DNA of 64,000 nucleotides, taken from positions 1 to 64,000 of the forward strand of contig CAINND010000060.1 of NCBI GenBank assembly GCA_903851035.1, written 5' to 3'. A program made the position numbers and the translations under genes. Of the stretch, positions 39,001-47,500 are shown in pieces. Under the pieces are notes generated by a model. The model saw only the letters and a list, made by a program, of their open reading frames with translations, had not been told where the DNA came from and did not search any database. The DNA comes from an uncultured Acidobacteriota bacterium (GTDB lineage: Bacteria; Acidobacteriota; Terriglobia; Terriglobales; Acidobacteriaceae). The first letter of the stretch is position 1; the number at the start of each line of letters is the position of its first letter.

Positions 39001-39343
39001 TGGTTTTGAGCTGAATCAGCCGCTGCTTAGCGTGGCCGTTGCGGCACACCATGGACCGCTGCCGCAGCAGGCTTCACTGGTCAGCAGCACGGCGGAAAAC
39101 ATCGTCATCACGGCCGTCAAGCAGGCAGAAGATGGCAACTCGCTGGTGGTGCGCTACTACGAGTGGGCGGGCAAAGCGGGCGATGTAACGCTGCAACTGG
39201 GTCAAGCCGCCGCCCTGGCCATGGAGGCCAACCTGCTGGAAAAACCGGAGACGCAACTGGCGCTCAGCAGCGACGGACGAAGCATCACGGTGCCGACCCG
39301 CGCGTTTGAGATCAAAACCGTGCTGGTGAAGCTGCGTCCTTAA
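36098..39343 (+). CDS. Secreted GH38 alpha-mannosidase
   Basis: The 1081-aa protein has a signal peptide (about 1-21) and a GH38 core. FSIRATGNSHIDMAWLWPW carries the HxD zinc ligands, WEIVGGMWVEPDLNLPAGES is typical of the family, IGWNPDSFGYNW holds the nucleophile Asp, and HLFGVGDHGGGPTR and FNQFHDILPGSGI follow. The C-terminal beta domains complete the usual fold. It should trim alpha-mannosides outside the cytoplasm. The start at 36098 is preferred to the ATG at 36092 because the only purine-rich ribosome site (AGGGG) ends directly at 36092. It stands alone between asnA (divergent) and transketolase. Confidence 0.93.
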   Translation: MKRFTALLTLLLAAIFACAQAPQASPYKNAMEQLRSVVVMPLPEWHAHAGNLAHGEDLTANDEGWAAAKTGEKWTDGSHWLRRTIEVPATLNGYSLVGARIELDARVSSGEAIQIASFSNGSLIGRTDEDTQLPILLTTRAKAGEKFVVAMRVTGSPVETRFDRAQLIIHPAEGRPDPGLLRDEILSVLPLVEAYPTGLATRRALLDAAVAAIDFKALAGGDQKGFDDSLRAAQVKLEALRPYLSQFSIRATGNSHIDMAWLWPWTETVEVTRNTFSSALQMMREYPDLTFTMATAQSYEWMEEKYPHLFREIQQRVKEGRWEIVGGMWVEPDLNLPAGESLTRQLLYGKRYFQQKFGVDVKIGWNPDSFGYNWQLPQIYKRAGIDYFVTQKIYWNETTKFPYKLFWWQAPDGSRLLTYFPHDYANPLEAQRMTTDLAEYAPSMYKADAGAGAVPEGKLEMMHLFGVGDHGGGPTRLDLDTALELRKKGVLYPRLKFGTAGDYFHELEGKLSGLNVPTWNDELYLEFHRGVQTTQSENKRRNREAEVLLTQAEKFAAFDSLYGPVYPHAEFDRAWKHVLFNQFHDILPGSGIAINYVDAERRYDEVRLIGQAIEHHALADLAARVEAPAAGVVLFNSLNWPRTEAVEFDVQMPDKFNALRATDPQGRELPVEVLSIDRSTSRVRLRMIATQVPAMGYEYIRLEAAQPKGLQTALRASGTTLENEFFRVEVEPSSGCMTSLYDKHSRQETLAAADAEPGAPALAANGKPCGNLLQIFEDKPKQWDAWNVDADFIEHHTDLLTADEVKLVEVSPLRAVLRVHKHHLGSTFVQDITMYPGVERIDVRTTVDWHAEHQLLKVAFPLRAHSEHAAFEIPYGAIERPTTRRTPEEKAKFEVPALQWADLGDANGGFSLLNASKYGYDALGNVLRLSLLRAPKWPDPMADQGHHEFTYALYPHGGSWQQAMTVRRGFELNQPLLSVAVAAHHGPLPQQASLVSSTAENIVITAVKQAEDGNSLVVRYYEWAGKAGDVTLQLGQAAALAMEANLLEKPETQLALSSDGRSITVPTRAFEIKTVLVKLRP

Positions 39344-39365
39344 ACACCCATGGTGCGTGGGAATG

Positions 39366-39386
39366 GGGGATGCCGATGGCATCCCC
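39366..39386 (+). terminator. Terminator-like hairpin after the alpha-mannosidase
   Basis: GGGGATGCC pairs perfectly with GGCATCCCC around the loop GAT, followed by a T-rich stretch (TCATTCTTTG). Confidence 0.75.
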
Positions 39387-39467
39387 TCATTCTTTGTGGG
39401 CAGCCTGTCACAGCCGGGTGGTGACTCGCCTCACAGCTTTCAGCACCCGTAGCGAATAAAGTTACGC

Positions 39468-39490
39468 GGTTCTGGGGCTTTCAGAACCCC
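39468..39490 (+). promoter_or_regulatory. Hairpin with competing pairings upstream of transketolase
   Basis: GGTTCTG (39468-39474) pairs with CAGAACC (39482-39488). A competing pairing joins GGGG (39474-39477) with CCCC (39487-39490). No T-run follows and no thiamine-box sequence is visible. Confidence 0.35.
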
Positions 39491-39579
39491 GTCTGTCCGG
39501 AGATGTGTTTTCCGGCGGCGGCGACCTTTGCCCGCCCGATGCGCGAAGCGTCCGCAACGCCCCAGCCCCGAGGTAAAAC

Positions 39580-41628
39580 GTGGCGATTCTTGACTCCTCC
39601 TCCCTGCGCCCGATCAAGCAGTTTTCCATTGACGAACTGAAGAAGGAAGCCGCCCTGATGCGCGGCTACAACCTGGCCATGCTGCACTGCGCCGGCAGCG
39701 GACACAGCGGCGGCACCTTGAGCGTGATGGACCTTATGGCCGCACTCTACCTGCATGTGGCCGATCACGATCCGAAGAATCCACACTGGGTGGCGCGCGA
39801 CCGGATTATCTGGTCGGCGGGTCACAAGGCTCCCGCGCTGTATGTGAGCCTGGCCTTTAGCGGCTACTGCAAAAAGATTGACCTGGCGCTGCTGCGCCGG
39901 CTGAGTTCGGCCTTCCAGGGTCATCCACACTGGCTTAAGCTGCCGGGCGTCGAGGTGAGCAGCGGCTCGCTGGGCCAGGGGCTGAGCGTGGCCGTGGGCA
40001 ACGCGCTGGCCGCTCGGCTGGACAAAAAGGGCTACAAGGTTTTCTGCATCATGGGCGACGGCGAGCAGCAGGAGGGCCAGGTGTGGGAGGCCGCGATGGA
40101 GGCCGCGCATCACAAGCTGGATAACCTGGTAGCCATCATCGACAACAACCATCTGCAGATTGACGGCAAGACCAGCGACGTGATGAACGTTGAATCCATC
40201 GCTGAAAAGTACAAGTCCTTTGGCTGGGACGTGATCTCAATTGACGGCCACGACATGGCGCAGATTGTGGAGGCCCTGGAGAAGGCGAAGCGCAATCATG
40301 ATGGGCGTCCGACGCTGGTGCTGGCTGAGACGGTCAAGGGCAAGGGCGTCAGCTTTATGGAAAACGTGGCGGGCTGGCACGGCAAGGCTCCCAACCGCGA
40401 GGAGCTGACCAAGGCGCTGGCCGAGTTGGGCGTGGCCGATGCCATTCCCGTGGAAGAGATGCTGGCGCACGCCGCCGAATATCAGACGACTGTTGACGCA
40501 AAGCTCAACACCAAGATGCCGAAGTTCAAGGCCGACTACTGGTGGAATCGCGGCGAGACCATGAAGGTGAAGATGGAGCCGACGCGCATGGGCTTTGGCC
40601 GGGCATTGGCCGAAGAGGGCGGCGACGAGCGCGTGGTTTGCCTGGGGCTGGATATCTCCGGCTCCATCACCATCAGCGACTTTTACACAAAGAATCCCGA
40701 GCGCAAGCCGCGCTGGCTGAGCATGGGCATCGCCGAGCAAAGTGCCACGGCAGTTGCCGTGGGGCTGGCCAAGGAGGGCAAGCTGCCCGTCTTTGGCACC
40801 TACGCCACGTTTGCGGCGGCGCGCAACCTGGACCAGATCCGCGTCTCCATTTGCTATGGCAACTTCAACGTCTTCATCGCCGGAGCGCATGGCGGCGTCA
40901 GCGTCGGTCCGGATGGCGCGACGCACCAGGCGTTGGAAGACCTGTTCGCCATGTGCGGACTGCCCAACATGAGCGTTGTGGTTCCGGCCGATGCCGTTGA
41001 GACGCGCAAGGCGACGCGCTACATGCTGCTGGAGCACAAGGGTCCCAAGTACGTGCGCTTTGCCCGCGAGGCAACGCCCATCATCAGCACCGAGGAAACG
41101 CCGTTTGTCTTTGGCAAGGCCAACGTCATTCGTCTGCGCGGCGAGCAGCCCAACATGGTGGACGCCTTCGAACACAAGCTGGCCGCCGACTACAAGGACG
41201 AGCACGAGGCGCTGACCATCATCGCCTGCGGGCCCATGGTTCCGGAGGCGATGCGCGCGGCGTGGATACTGAAGAAAGACTTCGGCTACGAGACGCGCAT
41301 CCTGAACATGCACACCCTCAAACCACTCGACCGCGAGGCGATTCTGCGCGCGGCACGCGAGACCGGCGCGATCGTTACGGCCGAGGAGCACCAGGTGGGC
41401 GCGCTGGGCTGGCAGGTGGCGGGCATCATTCTGGAAGACCCGTCGCTGATGCACCATCCCGTGCTGGCCGGCTACATCGGCGTGCAGGATCGCTTCGGCG
41501 ACAGCGGCGCGCCGTGGGAGCTGGTCAAGGAGTTCGAAGTCAGCGCCGAACACATTGCGCAGAAGGCGGCCAAGCTGATGAAGGAGCGGGCTCAGCAGAC
41601 GGAGCCGGCGTTGGCCGGACATCGGTAG
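39580..41628 (+). CDS. tkt: Transketolase
   Basis: The 682-aa single-chain protein joins both transketolase halves. It exchanges two-carbon units in the pentose phosphate pathway using thiamine diphosphate. N-terminal half: HCAGSGHSGGTLSVMDLMAALY, SSGSLGQGLSVAVG, and IMGDGEQQEGQVWEA with the ThDP/Mg motif GDGxx(x)E...N. C-terminal half: LDISGSITISDF, SMGIAEQSATAVAVGLA with the catalytic Glu, and GAHGGVSVGPDGATHQALEDL. The start is a GTG behind a GAGGTA ribosome site. The organisation resembles archaeal-type split enzymes fused into one chain, so the substrate range may be broader. Confidence 0.92.
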   Translation: MAILDSSSLRPIKQFSIDELKKEAALMRGYNLAMLHCAGSGHSGGTLSVMDLMAALYLHVADHDPKNPHWVARDRIIWSAGHKAPALYVSLAFSGYCKKIDLALLRRLSSAFQGHPHWLKLPGVEVSSGSLGQGLSVAVGNALAARLDKKGYKVFCIMGDGEQQEGQVWEAAMEAAHHKLDNLVAIIDNNHLQIDGKTSDVMNVESIAEKYKSFGWDVISIDGHDMAQIVEALEKAKRNHDGRPTLVLAETVKGKGVSFMENVAGWHGKAPNREELTKALAELGVADAIPVEEMLAHAAEYQTTVDAKLNTKMPKFKADYWWNRGETMKVKMEPTRMGFGRALAEEGGDERVVCLGLDISGSITISDFYTKNPERKPRWLSMGIAEQSATAVAVGLAKEGKLPVFGTYATFAAARNLDQIRVSICYGNFNVFIAGAHGGVSVGPDGATHQALEDLFAMCGLPNMSVVVPADAVETRKATRYMLLEHKGPKYVRFAREATPIISTEETPFVFGKANVIRLRGEQPNMVDAFEHKLAADYKDEHEALTIIACGPMVPEAMRAAWILKKDFGYETRILNMHTLKPLDREAILRAARETGAIVTAEEHQVGALGWQVAGIILEDPSLMHHPVLAGYIGVQDRFGDSGAPWELVKEFEVSAEHIAQKAAKLMKERAQQTEPALAGHR

Positions 41629-41647
41629 GCGTTTGTTCGTAAGCTAC

Positions 41648-41677
41648 GCGCGCGGGCCAAAGTGGCCCGCGCGTTTA
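41648..41677 (+). terminator. Intrinsic terminator after transketolase
   Basis: An 11-bp GC-rich stem (41649-41659 with 41663-41673) with loop AAG is followed by TTTATTC. Confidence 0.88.
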
Positions 41678-41725
41678 TTCGTTGGAGGGGATTTGTAAGG
41701 ATGTGAATTCGTTAGCTATCTATCT

Positions 41726-42163
41726 TCAACTACCATAGCTGCAAACATCCCCCTCCTTTTCAGGATGGAGCATCTTTCTTAGCATCTCTGTGCGCTGGAT
41801 AGTCAACTCCGCAATTTCCAAAGACCAGCACATCGGGTGTACTGAACCCTCTTCATCAGGATGAGGGTGTAGTGCCTTCATCTGCGCATCTCTGAAGTTG
41901 ATCCAGGCACGCTGCGAAGCCTTGAGAGTTTCAATGGCCGCAGTATCGCCAGTTAATTTATTCATCAAAGCCTGATAGACACGGTTGAGCTCTGCGTCTG
42001 CTTGACGAAATTCAGTGCTGCCGCACTCGTTTAATTCTGCCTGTGTCATTGCAGTGTCCCAGCACGACTTCTTACCTGCCGCTCGTTTGCTCGTCTGTGA
42101 AATGCCGCATTGCAGGCTGAAAATCACCGTTATGGCAATTAAGAGCAATCTCCGTATTCTCAT
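41726..42163 (-). CDS. LprI-like (DUF1311) exported protein
   Basis: The 145-aa product has a signal peptide with a possible lipobox-free cleavage near residue 22 and a mature domain of the LprI/DUF1311 type. Its pattern is CWDTAMTQAELNECGSTEF, then ADAELNRVYQALMNKL, then LKASQRAWINFRDAQ, with four cysteines likely forming disulfides. Some family members inhibit lysozyme. Whether this one does is unknown. The gene is clearly less GC-rich than its neighbours and stands alone. Confidence 0.8.
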   Translation of the reverse strand: MRIRRLLLIAITVIFSLQCGISQTSKRAAGKKSCWDTAMTQAELNECGSTEFRQADAELNRVYQALMNKLTGDTAAIETLKASQRAWINFRDAQMKALHPHPDEEGSVHPMCWSLEIAELTIQRTEMLRKMLHPEKEGDVCSYGS

Positions 42164-42318
42164 GCACCGAATGATACTAGATGTTTACCAAAGTAAGGCT
42201 CAGTACCTAACTAAATACAAGCTTTTGCATTCACTATCCGGCTTATAGAGTTGCATAGCAGCATCCGCCCCGCAAAATTCACAATCCTTTACCGAGAATT
42301 TGCCGCAAGTTCATTAAC

Positions 42319-43233
42319 ATGGAAAGGCAGTTTATTTTTCCTTGGAGCGACCCTTTGTCTTTGAAGTCTTTTTTCTGGCCGGTGCGGCTGGCCTGTGCGG
42401 CACTCTTTTTGTTTCTGTTGGCGCCGGTGGCCGTGGTGGCGCAGGGCGGACCTCCGCTGCTGACCGATGATCCCGGCACTCCGGGGCGCAACAACTGGGA
42501 GATCAACGCCGGGTACACGCAGGACCGCGCGCGCGGTGACAACCAGTACGAGACGCCGATCCTGGACATCAACTACGGATGGGGCGACCGCATCCAGCTC
42601 AAGTACGAGACGCCGTACATCTTTAACAGCGCGGACGGCCAGAAGCTGAAAGGCGGCCCGGGAGACAGCAAGGCCGGCGTGAAGATTCGCTTCTATCAGA
42701 ACGAGAAGCTCGACCTGAACATCGGCAGCTATCCGCAGTACCAGTTCAACAACACGCAGAACTCGGTGACGCGCGGGCTGGTGTACAAGGGGCCGCAGTT
42801 CCTGCTGCCGCTGGAGGTGACGAAGAAGGTCGGCCCGGTGGATGTGAACCTGGAGGTGGGCCACTGGTTCACCCAGCAGAAGGGATACTGGATCAGCGGG
42901 CTGGCCCTGGGTCACCAGGCGACGAAGCGGCTGGAGGTGCTGACCGAGGTGTACAGCACGGGTTCCCCTGACGGTGAGCGCGACACGACCTTTGACTTTG
43001 GCGGACGCTACCGGCTGAGCCGCAACGCGCTGTTCATCTTCATGGCCGGGCGCAGCTTCCTGGGCCCCGCAAGCGGACAGTCACAGTTCATCGGCTACTT
43101 CGGCATGCAGTTCCAGCTGGGGCGGCATCTTCGCGATGACGAGGAAAAGGAAGGCAAGGAGAAAGAAGGGGAGCATGCCCACACGCGCCCCGGAGCCTTC
43201 AGCCGTCCGATGAACGCGGCGGCGATGCGGTAG
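42319..43233 (+). CDS. Outer-membrane beta-barrel of the MetA-pathway/transporter type
   Basis: A signal peptide (to about residue 42) precedes LLTDDPGTPGRNNWEINAGY, the typical opening of the Phenol_MetA_deg-like barrel family. A dozen or so amphipathic strands follow (LQLKYETPYIF-like, VNLEVGHWFTQQ, FIGYFGMQFQLG). The C-terminal tail is charged (EEKEGKEKEGEHAHT). The role is unknown, and a pore or structural role in the outer membrane is likely. It converges on the TolB-like gene with a shared terminator. Confidence 0.72.
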   Translation: MERQFIFPWSDPLSLKSFFWPVRLACAALFLFLLAPVAVVAQGGPPLLTDDPGTPGRNNWEINAGYTQDRARGDNQYETPILDINYGWGDRIQLKYETPYIFNSADGQKLKGGPGDSKAGVKIRFYQNEKLDLNIGSYPQYQFNNTQNSVTRGLVYKGPQFLLPLEVTKKVGPVDVNLEVGHWFTQQKGYWISGLALGHQATKRLEVLTEVYSTGSPDGERDTTFDFGGRYRLSRNALFIFMAGRSFLGPASGQSQFIGYFGMQFQLGRHLRDDEEKEGKEKEGEHAHTRPGAFSRPMNAAAMR

Positions 43234-43254
43234 GCATCTTTCGCGCAAACAAAC

Positions 43255-43290
43255 AGGGGAGCCTCCAGTGAGGCTCCCCTATTTATTTTC
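43255..43290. terminator. Bidirectional terminator
   Basis: AGGGGAGCCTC (43255-43265) pairs with GAGGCTCCCCT (43270-43280), loop CAGT, followed by ATTTATTTT. It separates two convergent genes. Confidence 0.88.
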
Positions 43291-43301
43291 TTCGGCTCAG
43301 T

Positions 43302-44414
43302 TTACGGCACCCAGTCGGCGATGAAGACGTTCGTCTCATGCGGTTTGCCGTTGCGGTTGCTGGCCCACACCAGGTGCTTGCCGTCGCTGGTGAACATGGG
43401 GAAGCTGTCGAAGGTTGGGTTGTAGGTAATGCGCTCCAGGCCCGTGCCGTCCACGTTAATCATCCACAGCTCGAAGTTGCCCATCGTCCCCTTCTCCGCG
43501 CCGTTGTTGCTGGCGAAGATGATCTTCTTGCTATCCGGGGTCATGAAGGGAGCAAAGCTTGCGTAGCCCAGGTGTGTGACCTGGTGCTTGTGGCTGCCAT
43601 CGGCCTTCATCACCCAAATCTCCAGGGTCGAGGGGCGGATGAGATTCTTCGCCAGCAGTTCCTTGTAATCCTTAATCTCCTCCGGAGTCTGGGGATGGTA
43701 GGCGCGATAAACGATCCACTTGCCGTCCATGGACCAGAAGGGTCCGCCGTCGTAGCCAAGCTCGTGCGTCAGGCGCTTCACGTGCGAGCCGTCGGCGTTC
43801 ATGGTGTAAATGTCCAGGTCGCCGTCGCGCATGGAGGTGAAGACGATGTGCTTGCCGTCGCGGGAGATGGTGGACTCGGCGTCATAACCCGGCGTGGTGG
43901 TCAGGCGATGCTTGTCGCTGCCATCCAGCTTGCTGACCCACACGTCAAAAGAGGCATACACCGGCCACACGTAGCCGTGCTCGTAGCTGGGTCGCGGCGG
44001 ACACTGCGGGGCTTCGCCCTCGGTGGAGGAGTACAGAATGTGCTGGCCATCCGGAAAGAGATAGGCGCAGGTATCGGCACCCTTGCCGCTGGAGACCATG
44101 CGCTGGTTGCTGCCATCGGCGTTCATCACAAATATCTGGTCGCACTTCATGTCGCCGCGCATGCTCTGGAAGCTGAGCATCTTGTCGTCGGCGCTGAAGT
44201 AGGCCTCGGCGTTCTGGCCTCCCCAGGTGAGCTGGCGAATGTTTTTGAGGTGCTTCTCCTCGGGAAAGCGCAACGGGTCGCCGGGGTCGGCTCCGGGGAC
44301 GGGCTGAATGACGTGAGACTCCGAAGCAGACGGAGCCGCCGGCTGCGCCAAGGCAAAGGCGGCAAGCAGCAGGCACAGGATGGAGGCAAAGAGAAAGCGA
44401 AGTCGTACGGGCAT
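43302..44414 (-). CDS. TolB-like beta-propeller, exported
   Basis: A signal peptide (MPVRLRFLFASILCLLLAA, to about residue 23) precedes five to six PD40/TolB-type blades. Recurrent motifs are IFVMNADGSNQRM, FPDGQHILYSS, DIYTMNADGSHVKRLTHE, SMDGKWIVYRA and FTSDGKHLVWASNRNG. No peptidase domain follows, so it is a propeller-only protein, probably periplasmic and protein- or glycan-binding. The start at 44414 was chosen because the signal peptide begins there. An in-frame extension of 45 codons crosses the terminator of the upstream gene. Confidence 0.82.
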   Translation of the reverse strand: MPVRLRFLFASILCLLLAAFALAQPAAPSASESHVIQPVPGADPGDPLRFPEEKHLKNIRQLTWGGQNAEAYFSADDKMLSFQSMRGDMKCDQIFVMNADGSNQRMVSSGKGADTCAYLFPDGQHILYSSTEGEAPQCPPRPSYEHGYVWPVYASFDVWVSKLDGSDKHRLTTTPGYDAESTISRDGKHIVFTSMRDGDLDIYTMNADGSHVKRLTHELGYDGGPFWSMDGKWIVYRAYHPQTPEEIKDYKELLAKNLIRPSTLEIWVMKADGSHKHQVTHLGYASFAPFMTPDSKKIIFASNNGAEKGTMGNFELWMINVDGTGLERITYNPTFDSFPMFTSDGKHLVWASNRNGKPHETNVFIADWVP

Positions 44415-44483
44415 AGGCGGGAAGTGTAGCGAATCCAGCGCGAGGAAACAAGATACGCCGACTTGCATTCGGAAAAGTTGAGA

Positions 44484-44519
44484 CATAAAAAAGCTCCTGA
44501 AGAAAGTGCCCCAGGAGCT
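44484..44519 (-). terminator. Intrinsic terminator after the 1.2-kaa secreted protein
   Basis: AGCTCCTG (44492-44499) pairs with CAGGAGCT (44512-44519) around a 12-nt loop. The minus-strand tail is TTTTTT. Confidence 0.85.
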
Positions 44520-44579
44520 GAATTTGAGCGAGAGATGAGGAGAAGCCACAGGGCGGATCGAAGTCCGCCCCGCAGCCGG

Positions 44580-47500
44580 TTACCTAGTGGTGGTGAAGCT
44601 CATGACGGAACCCACGCTCTGGCCTCCGCCGTTGCTGGCAACGATACGGTAGTAATAGGTCGTCTTACTCTTAAGCCCTGTGATTGCGGCGCTGACCGTT
44701 GTGGCCGAAGTGCCCGTAAGCGCTCCCGTAACGGGCGTGCTGTTGGGCATTGAGCTCGCGGTGGGACCGTAGCAGAACCAGTATTGCGTGGTTGCGTTGT
44801 TGGCCGTCACCATGCCGTTCAAGGTTGCGCCGCTGGTGGTCTGTCCACTGGCGGATTTGGTGCTGACTGTCGGCGCCGAGGCGATGACAAAACTGCCCGT
44901 CACGGCGCCGCTCGCCGGATACCCGCTGGCCACGGCAATGGCCTTGACCGTGGTGGCGGCCGTGATCTTGATTCCAGTGGACGAGTACTTGGTGCTGGAC
45001 GTGGTGGGCGTGGCGCCGTTGGTCGTGTAGTAGATCGTGGCGTTGCTCAGCGAGTCAGTGAGCCTCAAGGTCTGCGCGCCAAAGTAAGTGCCGGGGGTAA
45101 GCGAGAAGGTTGGCGCAGGCGTCTGCTGGCTGATGGTGTAGGTGGCCGAGGCCACGGCACTGGCGATGTATCCGTTGGCGACAGCGATGGCCTTGACGGT
45201 CTGTGTGGCGCTGATGGTGATGGCGCCGCTGTAAAGCGTGGAAGACGTAGTCGGGGTCGCGCCGTTGGTCGTGTAATAGATGGCCGCGCCATTCGTGGCA
45301 TCGCTGATGGTCACGGACTGCGCGCTGGTGTAGCTGCCGGTGGCCAGTGAGAAGGTGGGCGTGGCCGTGGTGGCTGAGAACTCGGTAAAGGTGTAGTCCG
45401 TGGAAGTCCAGTTGCCGCTGATGCACGACCACAGGCGCACATAGAGCGTAGCGCCCGTCATGGGAATTCCGCTGACGGAGGCCGCGGTGGCCGTGGTGTG
45501 TCCGGTGCTGGAAAGGTTGGTGGATCCGACGCCGGTCGTGCCCAGGTCAAGCTCGTACTGCGTGACGCCGGTGCCCGCAGTCCACGTAAAGGTGGCGCTG
45601 GAGCCGGTGAGCGTGCTGCCCGCCGCGGGCGAAGTGAGCACGGAAGCCACGGGAGTGACCGTGTTGGTGGATGCCGCGTAAGTGTAGGAGTTCGACTCCC
45701 ACTGGCCGTTGACGAAGGACGAGAGCGTTGCGTAAATCGTTCCGCTAGTGGGCAGGCCCGTGACGCTGGCCGCGGTGGTGGCCACCTGTCCGGAGTTGTA
45801 CAGGTCATAGGCGCCCGATGTGCTGCCCAGCATGAGTTGATACAGAGTGACCGCGCCGCCCGCGCTCCAGGTAAAGGTAGCGCTGGTGGACGTAAGCTGG
45901 CTGCCCGGCGTGGGCGTCAGCATGGCGGCCGGGGCCGGTGTGGACGATGCCTTGTAGGTGGTGGAGTTGCTGACCCAGCTGCCGTTGACCAGCGTGGCAA
46001 GCGTGGCATACACCGTGGCTCCGCTGGTGGGCAGTCCGGTGACGTTGGCCTGTGTAGTAGTGATGGCGCCGGAGTTAAACAGGTCGCTGGCGCCGGCCGT
46101 GCTGCCCAGGTAGAGACGGTAGCTGGTGCCGGGCGCGCCGCTGGCCGTCCACACAAAGCTGGCCGCAGTGCCGGTGAAAGTGCTGCCCGATACGGGCGTA
46201 GTGATTGTGGCGGCCGTGGTGCTGATGCTGCCGCTGGCCAGATTATAGAGGTTCGTGTCCAGCGTGCTGTTCATCGCCGTCACTGGGGCCAGGAAGTTTC
46301 CGTAATTGCCCATCTCACCGCCGCAATTGTAGGAGTTGGCGGGCGAGGAACACGATGCGGTGGCGGCAGTGGCGTCATGACCGTCGTAGGCGTTGTCTCG
46401 CCAGCTCACCAACCCGAATGAGGTGAACTGCGGGAAGCCATAGCTGAGGTAGGCCCACCAGTCATAGCCAACCCACGGGCAGGAACCAGTGGTGGAGGAG
46501 CACATGTTCCAGTAGTCGGTCATGTCGTTCTGGAACTGTGCGCCACGCGCCGCCTGCGTGGGGTAGTCGCCCGCGACTGGAGACTGGAGACCCTGGCTGC
46601 GCAGGTAAGGCGCCACGTCGGAGTCATAGTTCGCCGTCACCGAGTACCAGTTCTGATAAGGCTTGTCGCCAAAGCATTTGCCAATGAATTCGAGCTGCGC
46701 CTGCGAACCGTCAAAGCTGAACTGGCCCACGTCCAGCACCTGACCTGCGGCCTTCAGCACGGGGCAGCGCGCGGGAGCCTGCCAGCTTCCAATCGAGCTG
46801 GGTCCGAGGAAGAGGTTGTTGGGCGCGTACTTTTTGAAGCCGTTCTTCATAGCCACCAGGAAGGTGTAGGCATAACCCTCAAGGAAATTGTCGAGGTCGG
46901 TCTTGTAAGCCGCGGTGCCGTAGCTATCGGGCGATGTGGTGGAGCCGTTGTAAGTGGGCTCGTAGTTGTCCAGTAACCCGGTGCCGCCGTTGCCAAAGCC
47001 ATTGTAGTAGTAGCTGACGGTGATGGCGCCGGTCAGAGCCGAGGTGAGCGTGACCGCTCCAGTGGAGTAGTTGATGGAGCCGCTGCTGATGCCCGTGCCG
47101 ATCAGGTTGTAGTCACTGTTCGGCGTGCCGTTGTCACCGCCGGCTACCGTGCCGCCGATGGTGATGAGCACGGAGTAGCGATCCACGCTGGCGTGCTTGA
47201 GCGTGAAGCTGACCTGGCTGCCGGTGCTGCTGACGCCCGTGGATTCATTCGTGGCCTGCGCTGCCGTGGAGCCGAACGTGGTGTAGTTGGTGCCCCAGGC
47301 GGAGTTCAAGGCCGCGATGCTGCCGTACTGGCTTTGCAGGAAGGAAGCCAGTTGCGCCTTACTGTGGTTGTTGATGTCGGTAAACGGCGTCACCGTGGAG
47401 GCGAATGGATTCATCGTCTGGCGCGGCGCGGAGTTGAGGATGACCCAGCCGGCGTGCGAGAAGCTGTTGCCCGCTGGCGTGGTGGGAAAGTCCACACCGG

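Noticed and set aside
39468-39579. Thiamine pyrophosphate riboswitch upstream of transketolase
   Set aside because: The conserved CTGAGA and ACCTGATC-type elements are absent.
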